Assembly: GCA_027484825.1 (NCBI GenBank)
Contig: JAIXSE010000033.1
Span: 44,846-108,845 of the forward strand
Source: Rubrivivax sp.
GTDB lineage: Bacteria; Pseudomonadota; Gammaproteobacteria; Burkholderiales; Burkholderiaceae_C
Direction: 5' to 3'
Length of the DNA: 64,000 bases
Below the pieces are notes generated by a model, which was given only the letters and a program-made list of their open reading frames with translations, searched no databases and was not told the origin of the DNA. Positions 33,672 to 43,500 of the stretch are shown here, one piece after another; position 1 is the stretch's first letter, and each line of letters starts with the position of its first letter. The translations under genes and the position numbers were made by a program.

Positions 33672-34937
33672 ATGAGCCATCCGCTGATTGATGTGGCCCC
33701 CTCGCGGCCCGCTTCCGAGCGTTCTGACGCTGACACCATTGCCGCACACACCCCTGCTGCGGACCCCTTGTCGCAGCTGCTGAACCACGGCCTGCCCGCG
33801 CTGGCCCAGCGTCTGGACGAGACCGCCGTGGCGCGCGATCAGGCGGGCGGCCATGCCCTGGCCGAGCGGGAACTGATCCGCGCCAGCGGCCTGCTGTCCC
33901 TGACGATTCCCCGGTCGCTGGGCGGTCTGGGCGGCGGCGTGCCCGAGCTGTTCCAGACCGTTCGCACCCTCGCGCGGGTGGACAGTTCACTGGCCCATGT
34001 GCTTGGGTTTCATCATCTGCAGCTGTATGGCGTGAGCCTGTACGGCGGGCCGGCGGCGCTGGAACATGGCGCCCGTCATCTGCGTGAGACGGCCGAACAG
34101 CGCCTCTTCTGGGGCAATGCCCTCAATCCGGCCGATACGCGGCTGCGTGCGGTGCCGACGCCGGGCGGCTGGCGGCTGGACGGCATCAAGAGCTTTTGCT
34201 CCGGCGCGCTGGGCTCCGACCGCTTGACGGTTTCCGCCACCACCGAGGACGGCGGCTTCCTCATCGGCATCGTGCCCACCCGCCGCCAGGGCGTGGCGGT
34301 GGCGCAGGACTGGGATGCCTTCGGCCAGCGCCAGACCGACAGCGGCACCGTCCGCTTCGACGGGGTCAGCCTGGACAGCGACGAACTGCTGCAGGTGCCC
34401 GGTCAGGCGGTCACGCCGCGCGCCACGCTGCGCAGCCAGATCGCCCAGCTGGTGATGACCCATCTCTACCTGGGCCTGGCCGAAGGCGCCTTCGAGCAGG
34501 CCCGGCGCTACACCACCACCCACACCCGCGCCTGGATGGCCTCCGGCGTGGACCGCGCGGTGGACGACCCGCTGGTGCAGCACCGCTATGGCGACCTGTG
34601 GCTGCAGGTCCGCGCGGCACAAAGCGTGGCAGCGGATGCCGTGCAGGCGCTGGCGGCCGCACTGCAGCGCGGCGAAGCGCTGACCGCGCAGGAACGCGGC
34701 GAGGTGGCCGTCGCCGGCGCCGAGGCCAAGGTGCTGGCGCATCGGGCGGCCCTGGCGGTGAGCAGCCAGTTCTTCGAGCTGACCGGTGCGCGCAGCACGT
34801 CGGAGCGGTTTGGGCTGGACCGCTTCTGGCGCAACGCGCGCGTCCACACGCTGCATGACCCGGTGGACTACAAGATCCGCGACGTGGGGCGTTATCGCCT
34901 GGACGGCCGGATCCCCGATCCGACCGCATATTCCTGA
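33672..34937 (+). CDS. Acyl-CoA dehydrogenase-like flavin monooxygenase (SfnB/DszC-type)
   Basis: 421 residues from ATG 33672. Acyl-CoA dehydrogenase fold: HALAERELIRASGLLSLTIP, then RLFWGNALNPADTRLRAVPT, FDGVSLDSDELLQVPG, and C-terminal FFELTGARSTSERFGLDRFW with HDPVDYKIRDVG. The DPVDYK end and HGARHLRETAEQRLFWG point to the SfnB/DszC sulfur-acquisition group, which uses reduced flavin to oxidise organosulfur compounds. It opens a gene series for organosulfur uptake and oxidation (a Met-type transporter follows), so a role in desulfurisation is inferred. Confidence 0.8.
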   Translation: MSHPLIDVAPSRPASERSDADTIAAHTPAADPLSQLLNHGLPALAQRLDETAVARDQAGGHALAERELIRASGLLSLTIPRSLGGLGGGVPELFQTVRTLARVDSSLAHVLGFHHLQLYGVSLYGGPAALEHGARHLRETAEQRLFWGNALNPADTRLRAVPTPGGWRLDGIKSFCSGALGSDRLTVSATTEDGGFLIGIVPTRRQGVAVAQDWDAFGQRQTDSGTVRFDGVSLDSDELLQVPGQAVTPRATLRSQIAQLVMTHLYLGLAEGAFEQARRYTTTHTRAWMASGVDRAVDDPLVQHRYGDLWLQVRAAQSVAADAVQALAAALQRGEALTAQERGEVAVAGAEAKVLAHRAALAVSSQFFELTGARSTSERFGLDRFWRNARVHTLHDPVDYKIRDVGRYRLDGRIPDPTAYS

Positions 34938-34985
34938 AGCCCTGAATTCCTCAGCCCTGCCTGCCACGTTCGTTTCGTACCCACC

Positions 34986-35864
34986 ATGAGTCTTCCACTT
35001 CCCGGCAGCCCGGCACCGGGGCCTGGCCCCTTGATCGAGCTGCACAAGGTCAGCCGAGCCTTCCGCTTGCCGGGCGGCCGACAGCTCGATGCCGTGCGGG
35101 ACGTGGACCTGGCCGTGGTGCCCGGCGAGGTGCTGGGCATCATCGGACGCAGTGGCGCCGGCAAGTCCACGCTGCTGCGGCTGATCAATCTGCTGGAGCG
35201 ACCCGAGAGCGGGCGCGTGCAGGTGGCCGGGCAGGACCTGACCCGACTGTCGGGCCGCGAGCTGCGCCGCGCGCGGGCCGGCATCGGCATGATCTTCCAG
35301 CAGTTCAATCTGCTGCAGAACGCCACCGTGGCGGACAACGTGGCCCTGCCGCTGCGGCTGCACGGCACGCTGGACCGGCGGCAGATCCAGGCGCGGGTGG
35401 CCGAATGCCTGCAGCAGGTGGGGCTGGCGGACAAGGCTTCGGCGTATCCCGCCCAGCTCAGCGGGGGCCAGAAACAGCGCGTGGCCATTGCGCGCGCCCT
35501 GGCGCCACGGCCGGCGGTGATGCTGTGTGATGAGCCGACGTCCGCCCTCGATGCCGAAACCACCCGCGAGGTGCTCGCCACGCTGGCGGAGGTGAACCGC
35601 CAATTGGGCGTGACCATCGTGATCGTGACCCATGAGCTCAGCGTGGTGCTGGCCTTGTGCCACCGTGTGGCGGTGATGCAGGAAGGGCGGCTGCTGGAGA
35701 CCTTCGCCACCAACGACGCCGCGCGGGGGCGATCGGCCCTGGCCCGTGAGCTGGCTGCGCTGGCCACGTTGACCTCGACGGGGAGCGGTCGAGAGGTCCT
35801 GCAGGCACAGGAGGACGGGGAGGGGCGGGAGGCCCGGGGCGCACTGGAGATGGCCCATGCTTGA
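34986..35864 (+). CDS. metN: MetN-like ABC transporter ATPase lacking the C-terminal sensor domain
   Basis: 292 residues. Walker A GRSGAGKST, Q-loop MIFQQFNLLQNATV, signature LSGGQKQRVAIARAL, Walker B VMLCDEPTSALD. Closest to MetN of the methionine uptake family. MetN of E. coli is about 343 residues and ends in a methionine-sensing NIL/ACT-like domain. Here the tail after about residue 245 is short and unrelated, so trans-inhibition by substrate is probably absent. Overlaps the permease by 8 bases. The substrate may be methionine, its sulfoxide or another organosulfur compound. Confidence 0.9.
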   Translation: MSLPLPGSPAPGPGPLIELHKVSRAFRLPGGRQLDAVRDVDLAVVPGEVLGIIGRSGAGKSTLLRLINLLERPESGRVQVAGQDLTRLSGRELRRARAGIGMIFQQFNLLQNATVADNVALPLRLHGTLDRRQIQARVAECLQQVGLADKASAYPAQLSGGQKQRVAIARALAPRPAVMLCDEPTSALDAETTREVLATLAEVNRQLGVTIVIVTHELSVVLALCHRVAVMQEGRLLETFATNDAARGRSALARELAALATLTSTGSGREVLQAQEDGEGREARGALEMAHA

Positions 35865-36567
35865 CTTCATTCAGGCCTGGCTGGGCACTTGGCTGTCCCC
35901 CTCGCTGGTGGACCTGCTGCCAGAACTCGCCACCGCTTTTGGACAGACCGCGTTGATGCTGGGCATCGGCCTGAGCGCCGCCGTGCTGATCGGCGGTCCG
36001 CTGGGCGTGCTGCTGTTCCTCATCAGCCCGGGCCAGTCGCTGTCGGCATGGCCCGGCGCGGGGCTGGTGCGCCGACTGCTCAACGGGCTGGTCAACACCG
36101 TGCGCAGTTTTCCTTTCATCATCCTGCTGGTGGCCCTGGTGCCGGTGACGCGGGTGGTGGCGGGCACATCCATCGGCCCGCTGGCCGCTGCCGTTCCGCT
36201 GTCCTTCGCCGCGATTCCGTACTTCGCGCGTCTCACCGAGCAATGCCTGCGGGACGTCCCGCGCGGGGTGATCGAGGCCGCGCATGCGATGGGCGCGTCG
36301 GAGTGGCAGATCGTCTGGCGGGTGCTGGTGCTGGAGGCTCGCGCCGGATTGGTCGGTGCCCTGACAGTGCTGGCCATCAGCTTCCTGTCCTATTCGGCGG
36401 TGGCCGGGGTGGTGGGCGGCGGCGGCATCGGCGATTTGGCCATCCGCTACGGCTACTACCGCTTCCAGACCGACGTCATGGTGCTGACCGTGGCGGTGCT
36501 GGTGGCCCTGGTGCAGATCATCCAGTTCGGCGGCCATGCCCTGGCGCGTCGGCTGGACAAGCGCTGA
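35857..36567 (+). CDS. metI: MetI-like ABC permease
   Basis: 236 residues, five or so membrane helices, with TVRSFPFIILLVALVPVTRV and the EAA-type loop GVIEAAHAMGASEWQIVWRV, which contacts the ATPase. Conserved GVVGGGGIGDLAIRYGYYRF near the end is typical of MetI. Coupled to the ATPase gene (ATG within its end) and followed 45 bases later by the binding protein. Confidence 0.95.
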   Translation: MLDFIQAWLGTWLSPSLVDLLPELATAFGQTALMLGIGLSAAVLIGGPLGVLLFLISPGQSLSAWPGAGLVRRLLNGLVNTVRSFPFIILLVALVPVTRVVAGTSIGPLAAAVPLSFAAIPYFARLTEQCLRDVPRGVIEAAHAMGASEWQIVWRVLVLEARAGLVGALTVLAISFLSYSAVAGVVGGGGIGDLAIRYGYYRFQTDVMVLTVAVLVALVQIIQFGGHALARRLDKR

Positions 36568-36612
36568 CGCGCATCGCCCCCAAATTCCTCACTCTCCACG
36601 GATTGCTCCCTC

Positions 36613-37461
36613 ATGTCCTTGCCCCGCCGTTCCTTGATCACCCTGAGCCTGGCTGCCACCGCCGTGGGCCTGACGCTGTCCCTGTCCGCGCCCGTGCAGG
36701 CGCAGGGGCAGGCGCAGGGGCAGGCGCAGGACAAGAAGGAACTGGTGATCGGCGCCACCGCCGGCTCCAACCTCGAAGTCCTGCGACTGGGCATCAAGCC
36801 GCTGCTGGAAAAGAAGGGCTACAAGGTCAAGCTGGTTGAGTTCAATGACTATGTGCAGCCCAATCTGGCCCTGGCCCAGGGGGCGCTGGATGCCAACTTC
36901 TTCCAGCACACCATCTACCTCAACCGCTTCCGGCAGGACCGGCAGCTGGATCTGGTGGAAGTGGTGAAGGGGCCGATGGCGCCCTTTGGCATCTATTCGA
37001 AGAAGCGCCGCAGCCTGGCCGAGGTCAAGACCGGCGACCGCATCACGCTGGCCAATGACCCCGCCAACCTGGCGCACGGCCTGGCCCTGCTGGCCGAGCA
37101 GAAGCTCCTGACGCTCAAGCCCGGCGCCGACCCGATCCGCGTGACGGAGAAGGACATCGCCAGCAATCCCTACCAGCTCAAGCTCCAGCCGATTGAAGCG
37201 GCGCAGATTCCGCGCACGCTGGACGATGTGGACTACGCCATCGTCAACGGCAACTTCGCCATTTCCAGCGGCCTGAAACTTAGTGAGGCGCTGGTGCTGG
37301 AGAAGACGCCCGAGCACTATCTGCTGGTGGTGGCCGTCAAGGGCCGCGACCGCGACGCCCCGTGGACCCGCGACCTGGCGCAAGCCTTCCGCGCGCCTGA
37401 ATTCAAGTCGGTGCTGGACAAGAACTTCCCGGGGTATTCGCGCCCGGACTTCCTGCAGTGA
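36613..37461 (+). CDS. metQ: MetQ/NlpA-family substrate-binding protein
   Basis: 282 residues. Type I signal peptide with likely cleavage after VQAQ and no lipobox Cys, unlike E. coli MetQ, so it is probably a free periplasmic protein. NlpA motifs: ELVIGATAGSNLEVLRLG, GALDANFFQHTIYLNRF, and KDIASNPYQLKLQPIEAAQI. A 12-bp duplication gives a Gln/Ala/Gly repeat just after the signal. Works with the two preceding genes. Confidence 0.92.
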   Translation: MSLPRRSLITLSLAATAVGLTLSLSAPVQAQGQAQGQAQDKKELVIGATAGSNLEVLRLGIKPLLEKKGYKVKLVEFNDYVQPNLALAQGALDANFFQHTIYLNRFRQDRQLDLVEVVKGPMAPFGIYSKKRRSLAEVKTGDRITLANDPANLAHGLALLAEQKLLTLKPGADPIRVTEKDIASNPYQLKLQPIEAAQIPRTLDDVDYAIVNGNFAISSGLKLSEALVLEKTPEHYLLVVAVKGRDRDAPWTRDLAQAFRAPEFKSVLDKNFPGYSRPDFLQ

Positions 37462-37471
37462 GGGCAGGGCG

Positions 37472-38908
37472 ATGATCCGCTTCAATGCGTTCACCATGAA
37501 CACGGTGGGCCACCAGTCGCCGGGCTTGTGGACCCATCCGCGCGACCAGTCGCATCGTTACACCGACCCGCAGTACTGGCAGGACCTGGCCCGGCTGCTG
37601 GAGCGCGGCCTGTTCGACAGCGTCTTTCTGGCGGATGTGCTGGGCGTCTACGACGTCTTTGGCGCTTCGCCGGAAGCCGCGCTGCGCCACGCGGTGCAGG
37701 TGCCGCTGAACGATCCGCTGGCCCTGGTGCCGCTGATGGCCTCGGTGACCGAGCATCTGGGCTTTGGCGTGACCTGCGCGCTGAGCTACGAGCCGCCCTA
37801 CAGCTTTGCACGTCGCCTGTCGACGCTGGACCATCTCACCCGTGGCCGGGTGGGCTGGAACATCGTGACCGGCTATCTGGACAGCGCCGCGCGCAACCTG
37901 GGCCAGGCGCAGCAGAAGGCGCATGACGAGCGCTATGACCTGGCGGACGAATACCTGGAAGTCGTCTACAAGCTGTGGGAGCACAGCTGGGACGACGATG
38001 CGGTGCGGCGGGACAAACGGGGCGGCGTCTTTACCGACCCGGCCAAGGTGCATGCCATCGGCCATCACGGCGCGTTCTACCAGGTGCCCGGCATTCATCT
38101 GTGCGAGCCATCCCCGCAGCGCACACCGGTGCTGTTCCAGGCGGGGGCCTCCACGCGGGGACGCGCCTTTGCCGGGCGCCATGCCGAATGCGTGTTTGTG
38201 AGCGGCCCCAGCGTGACCGTGGTGCGGGATGCAGTGAACGGCCTGCGCGCCGCCGCGGTCGCCCAGGGACGGCGGGCCGACGATCTCATCATCTATGGGC
38301 AGGCCCTGGTCATTACCGGCGCGACCGAGGCCGAAGCGCGCGCCAAGCTGGCCGAGTATTCCAGCCATGTGAACCTGGAAGCCGCACTGGCGCTGCTGTC
38401 CGGGTGGACCGGTGTGGACTTCAGCCGCTATCCGCTGGAGGCCACCGTCGAATACCTGGACACCCAGGCCGGTCGCAGCGCACTGGCCTCATTCAGCAGC
38501 GCCGACCCCAACCGGCGCTGGACCGTTGGTGAGGCAGCCACCTTCATCGGACTGGGCGGCCGGGGCCCCGTGTTTGTCGGGGATGCGGCGCAGGTGGCGG
38601 ACCAGCTCATCGCCTGGCAGGCGGCCACCGGGCAGGACGGATTCAACCTGACCTATGCCGTGGCGCCTGAGACGTTTGAGGACGTCGTGAACCTCGTCGT
38701 GCCGGAATTGCAGCGGCGCGGGCGGTATCCCACGCAGCGGCCGTCGGCGCCGACCACCTTGCGGCAGCGGCTGTTCGGCCGTGGGGACCGCCTGGCGGCA
38801 CCCCATCCCGCACGTGATCCGGCGCTGCGTGCCGGTTTCAACGCGACCCGACCCCAAGCTCTGACCCCTTCTCCCTCCCTGAACGCGCTGACCGAGTCCA
38901 CACCATGA
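37472..38908 (+). CDS. FMN-dependent monooxygenase, NtaA/SnaA/DszA family
   Basis: 478 residues from ATG 37472. Luciferase-like family: LWTHPRDQSHRYTDPQYWQD, GLFDSVFLADVLGVYDVFG, SYEPPYSFARRLSTLDHLTR, then GRVGWNIVTGYLDSAARNLG, which is the NtaA/SnaA/DszA signature. Two-component enzymes of this group use FMNH2 from a partner reductase (an SsuE-like reductase lies at 41733) to cleave C-S or C-N bonds. Located between a Met-type transporter and an SsuABC transporter, so an organosulfur substrate is inferred. Overlaps the next gene by 4 bases. Confidence 0.88.
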   Translation: MIRFNAFTMNTVGHQSPGLWTHPRDQSHRYTDPQYWQDLARLLERGLFDSVFLADVLGVYDVFGASPEAALRHAVQVPLNDPLALVPLMASVTEHLGFGVTCALSYEPPYSFARRLSTLDHLTRGRVGWNIVTGYLDSAARNLGQAQQKAHDERYDLADEYLEVVYKLWEHSWDDDAVRRDKRGGVFTDPAKVHAIGHHGAFYQVPGIHLCEPSPQRTPVLFQAGASTRGRAFAGRHAECVFVSGPSVTVVRDAVNGLRAAAVAQGRRADDLIIYGQALVITGATEAEARAKLAEYSSHVNLEAALALLSGWTGVDFSRYPLEATVEYLDTQAGRSALASFSSADPNRRWTVGEAATFIGLGGRGPVFVGDAAQVADQLIAWQAATGQDGFNLTYAVAPETFEDVVNLVVPELQRRGRYPTQRPSAPTTLRQRLFGRGDRLAAPHPARDPALRAGFNATRPQALTPSPSLNALTESTP

Positions 38909-39900
38909 CCCACCCCATCAATCGACGCGACACCCTGGCCCTGGGCCTTGGCCTGAGTGGCCTGGCCCTGGGGCTGTCCACGCCCGCCCGCGCCGCAGAG
39001 CCCTTGAAGGAAGTCCGCCTGGACTATGCCTACTACTCGCCCACCAGTCTGGTGCTGCGCCGCTTCGGCTGGCTGGAGGAAGACTTCAAGGCGGACGGTG
39101 TGTCCGTCAAATGGGTACTCAGCGCCGGCAGCAACCGGGCGCTGGAATACCTCAATGCCGACAGCATCGATATCGGCTCCACCGCTGGCCTGGCTGCGCT
39201 GCTGGCCCGTGCCAACGGCGCGCCGATCCGCACGCCCTACATCTACTCCCGGCCGGAATGGACTGCGCTGGTGGTGCGCGGGGACTCCAACATCCGCACC
39301 TTGGCGGACCTCAAGGGCCGCAAGGTGGCGGCGACCAAAGGCACCGATCCCTATCTCTTCCTGCTGCGGGCCCTGCACACCGTGGGCCTGAAGCGCAGCG
39401 ACATCGAGCACGTCAGCCTCCAGCATGCCGACGGCCGCGCTGCGCTGGAGCAGGGCCGGGTGGAGGCCTGGGCAGGTTTGGATCCGCACATGGCGGCCAG
39501 CGAGCTGGGCGCGGGCAGCCGGCTGCTCTACCGCAACGTGGACTTCAACACCTATGGTTTCCTGAATGTGCGGGAGGCCTTTCTGCAGCAGCAGCCGCGT
39601 GCGGTGCAGCGGGTCATCCAGGCCTATGAGAAGGCCCGGCTGTGGACGCTGGCCAACCCCAGCGAGGCGGCGCGCATCCTGTCCGAGGAGGCCAAGGTGA
39701 CGCTGCCGGTGGCGCTGCTGCAGGTCAAGCTGCGATCGGACTTCTCGCATCCGCTGCCGTCGCAGACCCATGTGGACGCGCTACGGGCAGCGGCCCCGAT
39801 TCTGGTGGATGAACAGCTGGTCAAGCCCGGCACCGATCTGTCCCGTGTGGTGGCCGATCTGGTGGACACGCGTTTTGCAGCGCCGCTGATCAAGGTGTGA
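38905..39900 (+). CDS. ssuA: Aliphatic sulfonate-type ABC binding protein (first set)
   Basis: 331 residues. N-terminal RRDTLALGLGLSGLALGLS with cleavage after ARAA; the Arg pair makes a Tat signal possible. SsuA/NMT1-like fold: GWLEEDFKADGVSVKWVLSA, GSNRALEYLNADSIDIGSTA, LADLKGRKVAATKGTDPYLF. Part of a binding protein-permease-ATPase trio (38905-41631) separate from the ssuEADCB set that follows. Confidence 0.9.
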   Translation: MTHPINRRDTLALGLGLSGLALGLSTPARAAEPLKEVRLDYAYYSPTSLVLRRFGWLEEDFKADGVSVKWVLSAGSNRALEYLNADSIDIGSTAGLAALLARANGAPIRTPYIYSRPEWTALVVRGDSNIRTLADLKGRKVAATKGTDPYLFLLRALHTVGLKRSDIEHVSLQHADGRAALEQGRVEAWAGLDPHMAASELGAGSRLLYRNVDFNTYGFLNVREAFLQQQPRAVQRVIQAYEKARLWTLANPSEAARILSEEAKVTLPVALLQVKLRSDFSHPLPSQTHVDALRAAAPILVDEQLVKPGTDLSRVVADLVDTRFAAPLIKV

Positions 39901-39904
39901 GGCC

Positions 39905-40816
39905 ATGTCGGCAGATCAGGAACTGATCGCTTCGGTGCTGGGCGGCGGCTCGCCCGCTGTGCCGGACCGCAGCGCCGCCCAGGGCCGTGGGACGGGCAGG
40001 GCAGAGGCGCGGACGTCCACCGTCCGTGCGGGCGGCGGCGCCCCGGCCTGGTGGGCCCATCGTGCCTGGATCGGGCTGATCCTGCCTGTGGCGGTTCTGC
40101 TGCTCATCGAGGGGGCCTCGCGGGCCGGCTGGATCGCCGCCAACCTGCTGCCGCCGCCCAGCGAGGTGGCCGCCACGCTGCTGGACCTCGCCCGCCAGGG
40201 CGCGCTGACCGGCCACATCCTGGCCAGCACCGGTCGGGTGCTGGCCGGTTTTGCGCTGGGCACCGGGCTGGCGGTGCTGGTGGGGGCGCTGACGGGGCTG
40301 TCGCGCATCGCCGATGCGCTGCTCACGCCCAGCTTCCAGGCGCTGCGGGCCATTCCCTCGCTGGCCTGGGTGCCGCTGCTGCTGCTGTGGCTGGGCATCG
40401 ATGAAGCGTCCAAGATTGTGCTGATCGCCATCGGCGCGTTTTTCCCGGTCTACATGGGCACGGTCTCCGGCATTGCCCATGTGGATCGCAAGCTGGTGGA
40501 GGTGGCGCGCCTGCGCGGCTTTGGCGGCGTGACGCTGGCCCGCCGCGTGCTGCTGCCCGCCGCCATGCCGGCGCTGATGACCGGCCTGCGCAACGGTCTG
40601 AGCCTGGCCTGGATGTTCATGGTGGCGGCCGAGTTGATCGCGGCGAGCCGAGGTCTCGGTTATCTGCTGACGGACGGACGGGAGACCAGCCGTGCGGACC
40701 TGGTGCTGGCGGCGATTGCGCTGCTGGCGGTGCTGGGCAAGCTCAGCGACAGCCTGATGGCGGCGCTGGAAACCCGCGTGCTGCACTGGCGCGACAGCTT
40801 TGGAGACCGGCCATGA
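39905..40816 (+). CDS. ssuC: SsuC-like ABC permease (first set)
   Basis: 303 residues, with an extended polar N-terminus (about 55 residues) before six membrane helices. The pattern AIPSLAWVPLLLLWLGIDEA, IGAFFPVYMGTVSGIAHVDR and the C-terminal SLAWMFMVAAELIAASRGLG is typical of SsuC/TauC permeases. ATG 39905 is 5 bases after the binding-protein gene, and the ATPase overlaps its end. Confidence 0.94.
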   Translation: MSADQELIASVLGGGSPAVPDRSAAQGRGTGRAEARTSTVRAGGGAPAWWAHRAWIGLILPVAVLLLIEGASRAGWIAANLLPPPSEVAATLLDLARQGALTGHILASTGRVLAGFALGTGLAVLVGALTGLSRIADALLTPSFQALRAIPSLAWVPLLLLWLGIDEASKIVLIAIGAFFPVYMGTVSGIAHVDRKLVEVARLRGFGGVTLARRVLLPAAMPALMTGLRNGLSLAWMFMVAAELIAASRGLGYLLTDGRETSRADLVLAAIALLAVLGKLSDSLMAALETRVLHWRDSFGDRP

Positions 40817-41631
40817 CCCTCTTGGATGTGCATGTGCGCCGCAAGCAGTTTGACGCACGCGGGGCGCGTGGGCAGGCGGCACCTGCGCCTGTGTTGTCGA
40901 ACCTGCGCTTTCAGCTGGCGCATGGCGAGCAGGTGGCGCTGGTGGGCGCCAGCGGCTGCGGCAAGAGCACGCTGCTGCGCATCGTGGCCGGGCTGGATCC
41001 CGCCTATGAGGGACAGGTGCTGCTGGACGGCCAGCCCCAGCGCGGTCCGAGCCGGGCGGTGGGCGTGGTGTTCCAGGAGCCGCGTCTTTTTCCCTGGCTG
41101 ACGGTGATCGAAAACGTCGCCTTCGACCTGGGGCAGGGCCGCGACGAGGCCTGGGCCGCCACGCTGCTGGAGGAGGTCGGTCTGCGGGACCTTGCCGACG
41201 CACTGCCGCGTCAGCTCTCCGGTGGGCAGGCCCAGCGGGTGGCGCTGGCCAGGGCGCTGTACACCCGTCCGCGCCTGTTGCTGCTGGACGAGCCCTTCTC
41301 CGCGCTGGACGCCTTCACCCGGATGAAGCTGCAGGACCTCGTGGTGTCGTTGGCCCGTGCCCACGGCACCGCACTGGTGCTGGTGACGCATGATGTGGAA
41401 GAGGCGGTGCTGCTGTCCGACCGGGTGTTGATCCTGGGAGCGGCCGGGGCGGCGGGGTCGGCATGGGCACGGGGGTCGGCAAGCGCCAGCGACGCACCAG
41501 GCCTGCTTCAGCAGGTGCCGGTGCCGCTGAAATATCCGCGCCATCGGGGCAGCGCGGCGGTGGCGGATCTGCGGGGCGAGTTGCTGCGGCGGCTGGAGGG
41601 CGCCATGACCCCACATGCGCAATCCGCCTAA
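40813..41631 (+). CDS. ssuB: SsuB-like ABC ATPase (first set)
   Basis: 272 residues. Walker [12 protein letters not shown]-loop [14 protein letters not shown], signature [15 protein letters not shown], Walker [13 protein letters not shown]. The C-terminal tail [20 protein letters not shown] is characteristic of nitrate/sulfonate/taurine ATPases. Coupled to the permease by a 4-base overlap. Confidence 0.95.
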   Translation: MTLLDVHVRRKQFDARGARGQAAPAPVLSNLRFQLAHGEQVALVGASGCGKSTLLRIVAGLDPAYEGQVLLDGQPQRGPSRAVGVVFQEPRLFPWLTVIENVAFDLGQGRDEAWAATLLEEVGLRDLADALPRQLSGGQAQRVALARALYTRPRLLLLDEPFSALDAFTRMKLQDLVVSLARAHGTALVLVTHDVEEAVLLSDRVLILGAAGAAGSAWARGSASASDAPGLLQQVPVPLKYPRHRGSAAVADLRGELLRRLEGAMTPHAQSA

Positions 41632-41732
41632 GCAAGCTTGTGATTCTTCGTTGGGTGTTGCGGACGCGGTTCGTAGAGTGAGGCCTTCCCCGTCTTATCG
41701 AGCCTTGCTTGCAGTGAGGCTTGCCTCCTGCC

Positions 41733-42284
41733 ATGTCCTTGCTCCTGATCGCGGCCAGTCCCAGTCTCAAATCCCGCTCCGGCGCGCTGCTCTCAGCAGC
41801 CGCGGAACGGCTGCAGCACCTCGGGCTGGCGCCAGACCTGCTTCGCCTGCGTGACCTGCCGGCCGAGGCGCTGCTTCAGGCCGATCTGAACCATCCGGTG
41901 CTGCGCGAAGCGGTGGCCGCGGTGGCGCGTGCGTCGGTGGTGGTGCTGGCCACGCCCATCTACAAGGCCTCGTACAGCGGCCTGCTCAAGGTTTTCCTGG
42001 ATGTGCTCCCGCAGGACGGCCTGAAGGGCAAGACCGTGTGGACCCTGGCCACGGGCGGCAGCCTCGCCCATTTGCTGGCGCTGGACTACAGCCTGCTGCC
42101 GGTGCTGTCGTCACTGGGCGCACGCAGCCATGCGGACAGTGTCTATGCCTGCGACGCGCAGGTGCCCAAGGACGACGAGGGCCACTACCAGATCCAGGAC
42201 GACATCCAGCGACGTCTGGCCCTCAGCGCCGCGCAGGTGTTTGAACGGATGCCGCGTTCGGCCCTGGATGTCGTGAAGGTCTGA
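41733..42284 (+). CDS. ssuE: NADPH-dependent FMN reductase SsuE
   Basis: 183 residues from ATG 41733 (an in-frame TTG lies four codons upstream). Flavodoxin-like fold: LLLIAASPSLKSRSGALLSA at the start (the SPS-x-SRS phosphate loop), VVVLATPIYKASYSGLLKVF, and FLDVLPQDGLKGKTV. It supplies reduced FMN to SsuD, and probably to the DszA-type enzyme upstream. First gene of the ssuEADCB set. Confidence 0.93.
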   Translation: MSLLLIAASPSLKSRSGALLSAAAERLQHLGLAPDLLRLRDLPAEALLQADLNHPVLREAVAAVARASVVVLATPIYKASYSGLLKVFLDVLPQDGLKGKTVWTLATGGSLAHLLALDYSLLPVLSSLGARSHADSVYACDAQVPKDDEGHYQIQDDIQRRLALSAAQVFERMPRSALDVVKV

Positions 42285-42341
42285 GCGCTTGCTCGACCGG
42301 GCCGTCACCGAACTGCGGTGATTCAAGCCCGTGGCGACCCC

Positions 42342-42372
42342 GAAGCCCCTGAAGCCCCTGAAGCCCCTGAAG
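42342..42372 (+). repeat. 9-bp tandem repeat between ssuE and ssuA
   Basis: Three perfect copies of GAAGCCCCT and a partial fourth, in the ssuE-ssuA spacer. A short inverted repeat TCACCG-AACTG-CGGTGA (42305-42321) lies just upstream and could form a weak hairpin. No function is evident; it may change spacing or RNA structure between the two genes. Confidence 0.85.
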
Positions 42373-42434
42373 ACCGATTGACGACCGTTCCAAGCCCGCT
42401 CTACGTCCTCCACGCCAATTACCGAGACTTCACC

Positions 42435-43436
42435 ATGCGCTCCTCCTTCTCCTCGCTGCGTCGCGCCTTGCTCCTGGCCGGTGGTGCCGCGCTTTCCCTG
42501 ACCGTGTCGCTGAGCAGTTCCCTGGCCCAGGCCCAGTCGCAGCCCCAGCCGACGGCCGCCCATGAAATCCGCATCGGCTTCCAGAAATACGGCACCCTGA
42601 CCGTGCTCAAGGCCAAGGGCGATCTGGAAAAGCGCCTGGCGCCGCTGGGCGTCACCGTCAAATGGACCGAATTCCCCGCCGGACCGCAGTTGCTGGAAGG
42701 CCTGAATGTCGGCTCCATCGACTTCGGCACGGTGGGTGAGGCACCGCCGATCTTTGCCCAGGCCGCCGGAGCGGATCTGGTCTATGTGGCCAACCAGCCC
42801 CCGGCCCCCTCGGCGGAAGCGCTGATCGTGCCCAAGACCTCCTCCGTGCGCAGCATCGCCGACCTCAAGGGTAAGAAGGTGGCGCTGAACAAGGGCTCCA
42901 ATGTCCACTACCTGCTGGTCAAGCTGCTGGAGAAGCAGGGCCTGAAGTACAACGACATCCAGGTGGTCTACCTGCCGCCCGCTGACGCACGCGCCGCGTT
43001 CGAAAGCGGTGCGGTGGACGCCTGGGTGATCTGGGACCCGTTCCTGGCCTCCGCCCAGCGCCAGCTCGGCGCCCGTGTGGTGGCGGACGGCACTGGCGTG
43101 GTCAACAACATCCAGTTCTACCTCGCCTCGCGCCCCTATGCGGACAAGCATCCGCAGGTGGTCGCCGCCATCGTCGATGAACTCGCCCGGCTGGACCGCT
43201 GGTCGCAGGGCAACCTCGCCGCCGTCGTGTCGGTGCTGTCCCCGCAGATCGGCTTGGATGCCGCCACCACCGAGCTGGCCGCCAGCCGATTCGCCTATGG
43301 CATCCAGCCGATTACCCCGGCCATTGCCGCGCAGCAGCAGCTGATTGCCGACACCTTCCACCAGCTCAAGCTCATTCCGCGTCCGATCCGCATCAGCGAG
43401 GCGCTGCCGCGTGAGCTCAAGACGGCTGCGAATTGA
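42435..43436 (+). CDS. ssuA: Aliphatic sulfonate-binding protein SsuA (second set)
   Basis: 333 residues from ATG 42435. Signal peptide to about residue 38 (LSSSLAQAQ). SsuA motifs: [60 protein letters not shown], and [20 protein letters not shown]. Periplasmic binding protein for alkanesulfonates, directly followed by ssuD, ssuC and ssuB. Confidence 0.95.
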   Translation: MRSSFSSLRRALLLAGGAALSLTVSLSSSLAQAQSQPQPTAAHEIRIGFQKYGTLTVLKAKGDLEKRLAPLGVTVKWTEFPAGPQLLEGLNVGSIDFGTVGEAPPIFAQAAGADLVYVANQPPAPSAEALIVPKTSSVRSIADLKGKKVALNKGSNVHYLLVKLLEKQGLKYNDIQVVYLPPADARAAFESGAVDAWVIWDPFLASAQRQLGARVVADGTGVVNNIQFYLASRPYADKHPQVVAAIVDELARLDRWSQGNLAAVVSVLSPQIGLDAATTELAASRFAYGIQPITPAIAAQQQLIADTFHQLKLIPRPIRISEALPRELKTAAN

Positions 43437-43500
43437 ATGCCTGAATGATCGTGCCCACGATCGCCTGAATGATTACCCGGATTGCTCGAAAGGTCCTCCC

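Noticed and set aside
41647..41673. Possible third PIP box (two TTCG words before ssuE)
   Set aside because: The gap is 19 bases, not 16, and the downstream genes are sulfur genes with no link to hrp control.
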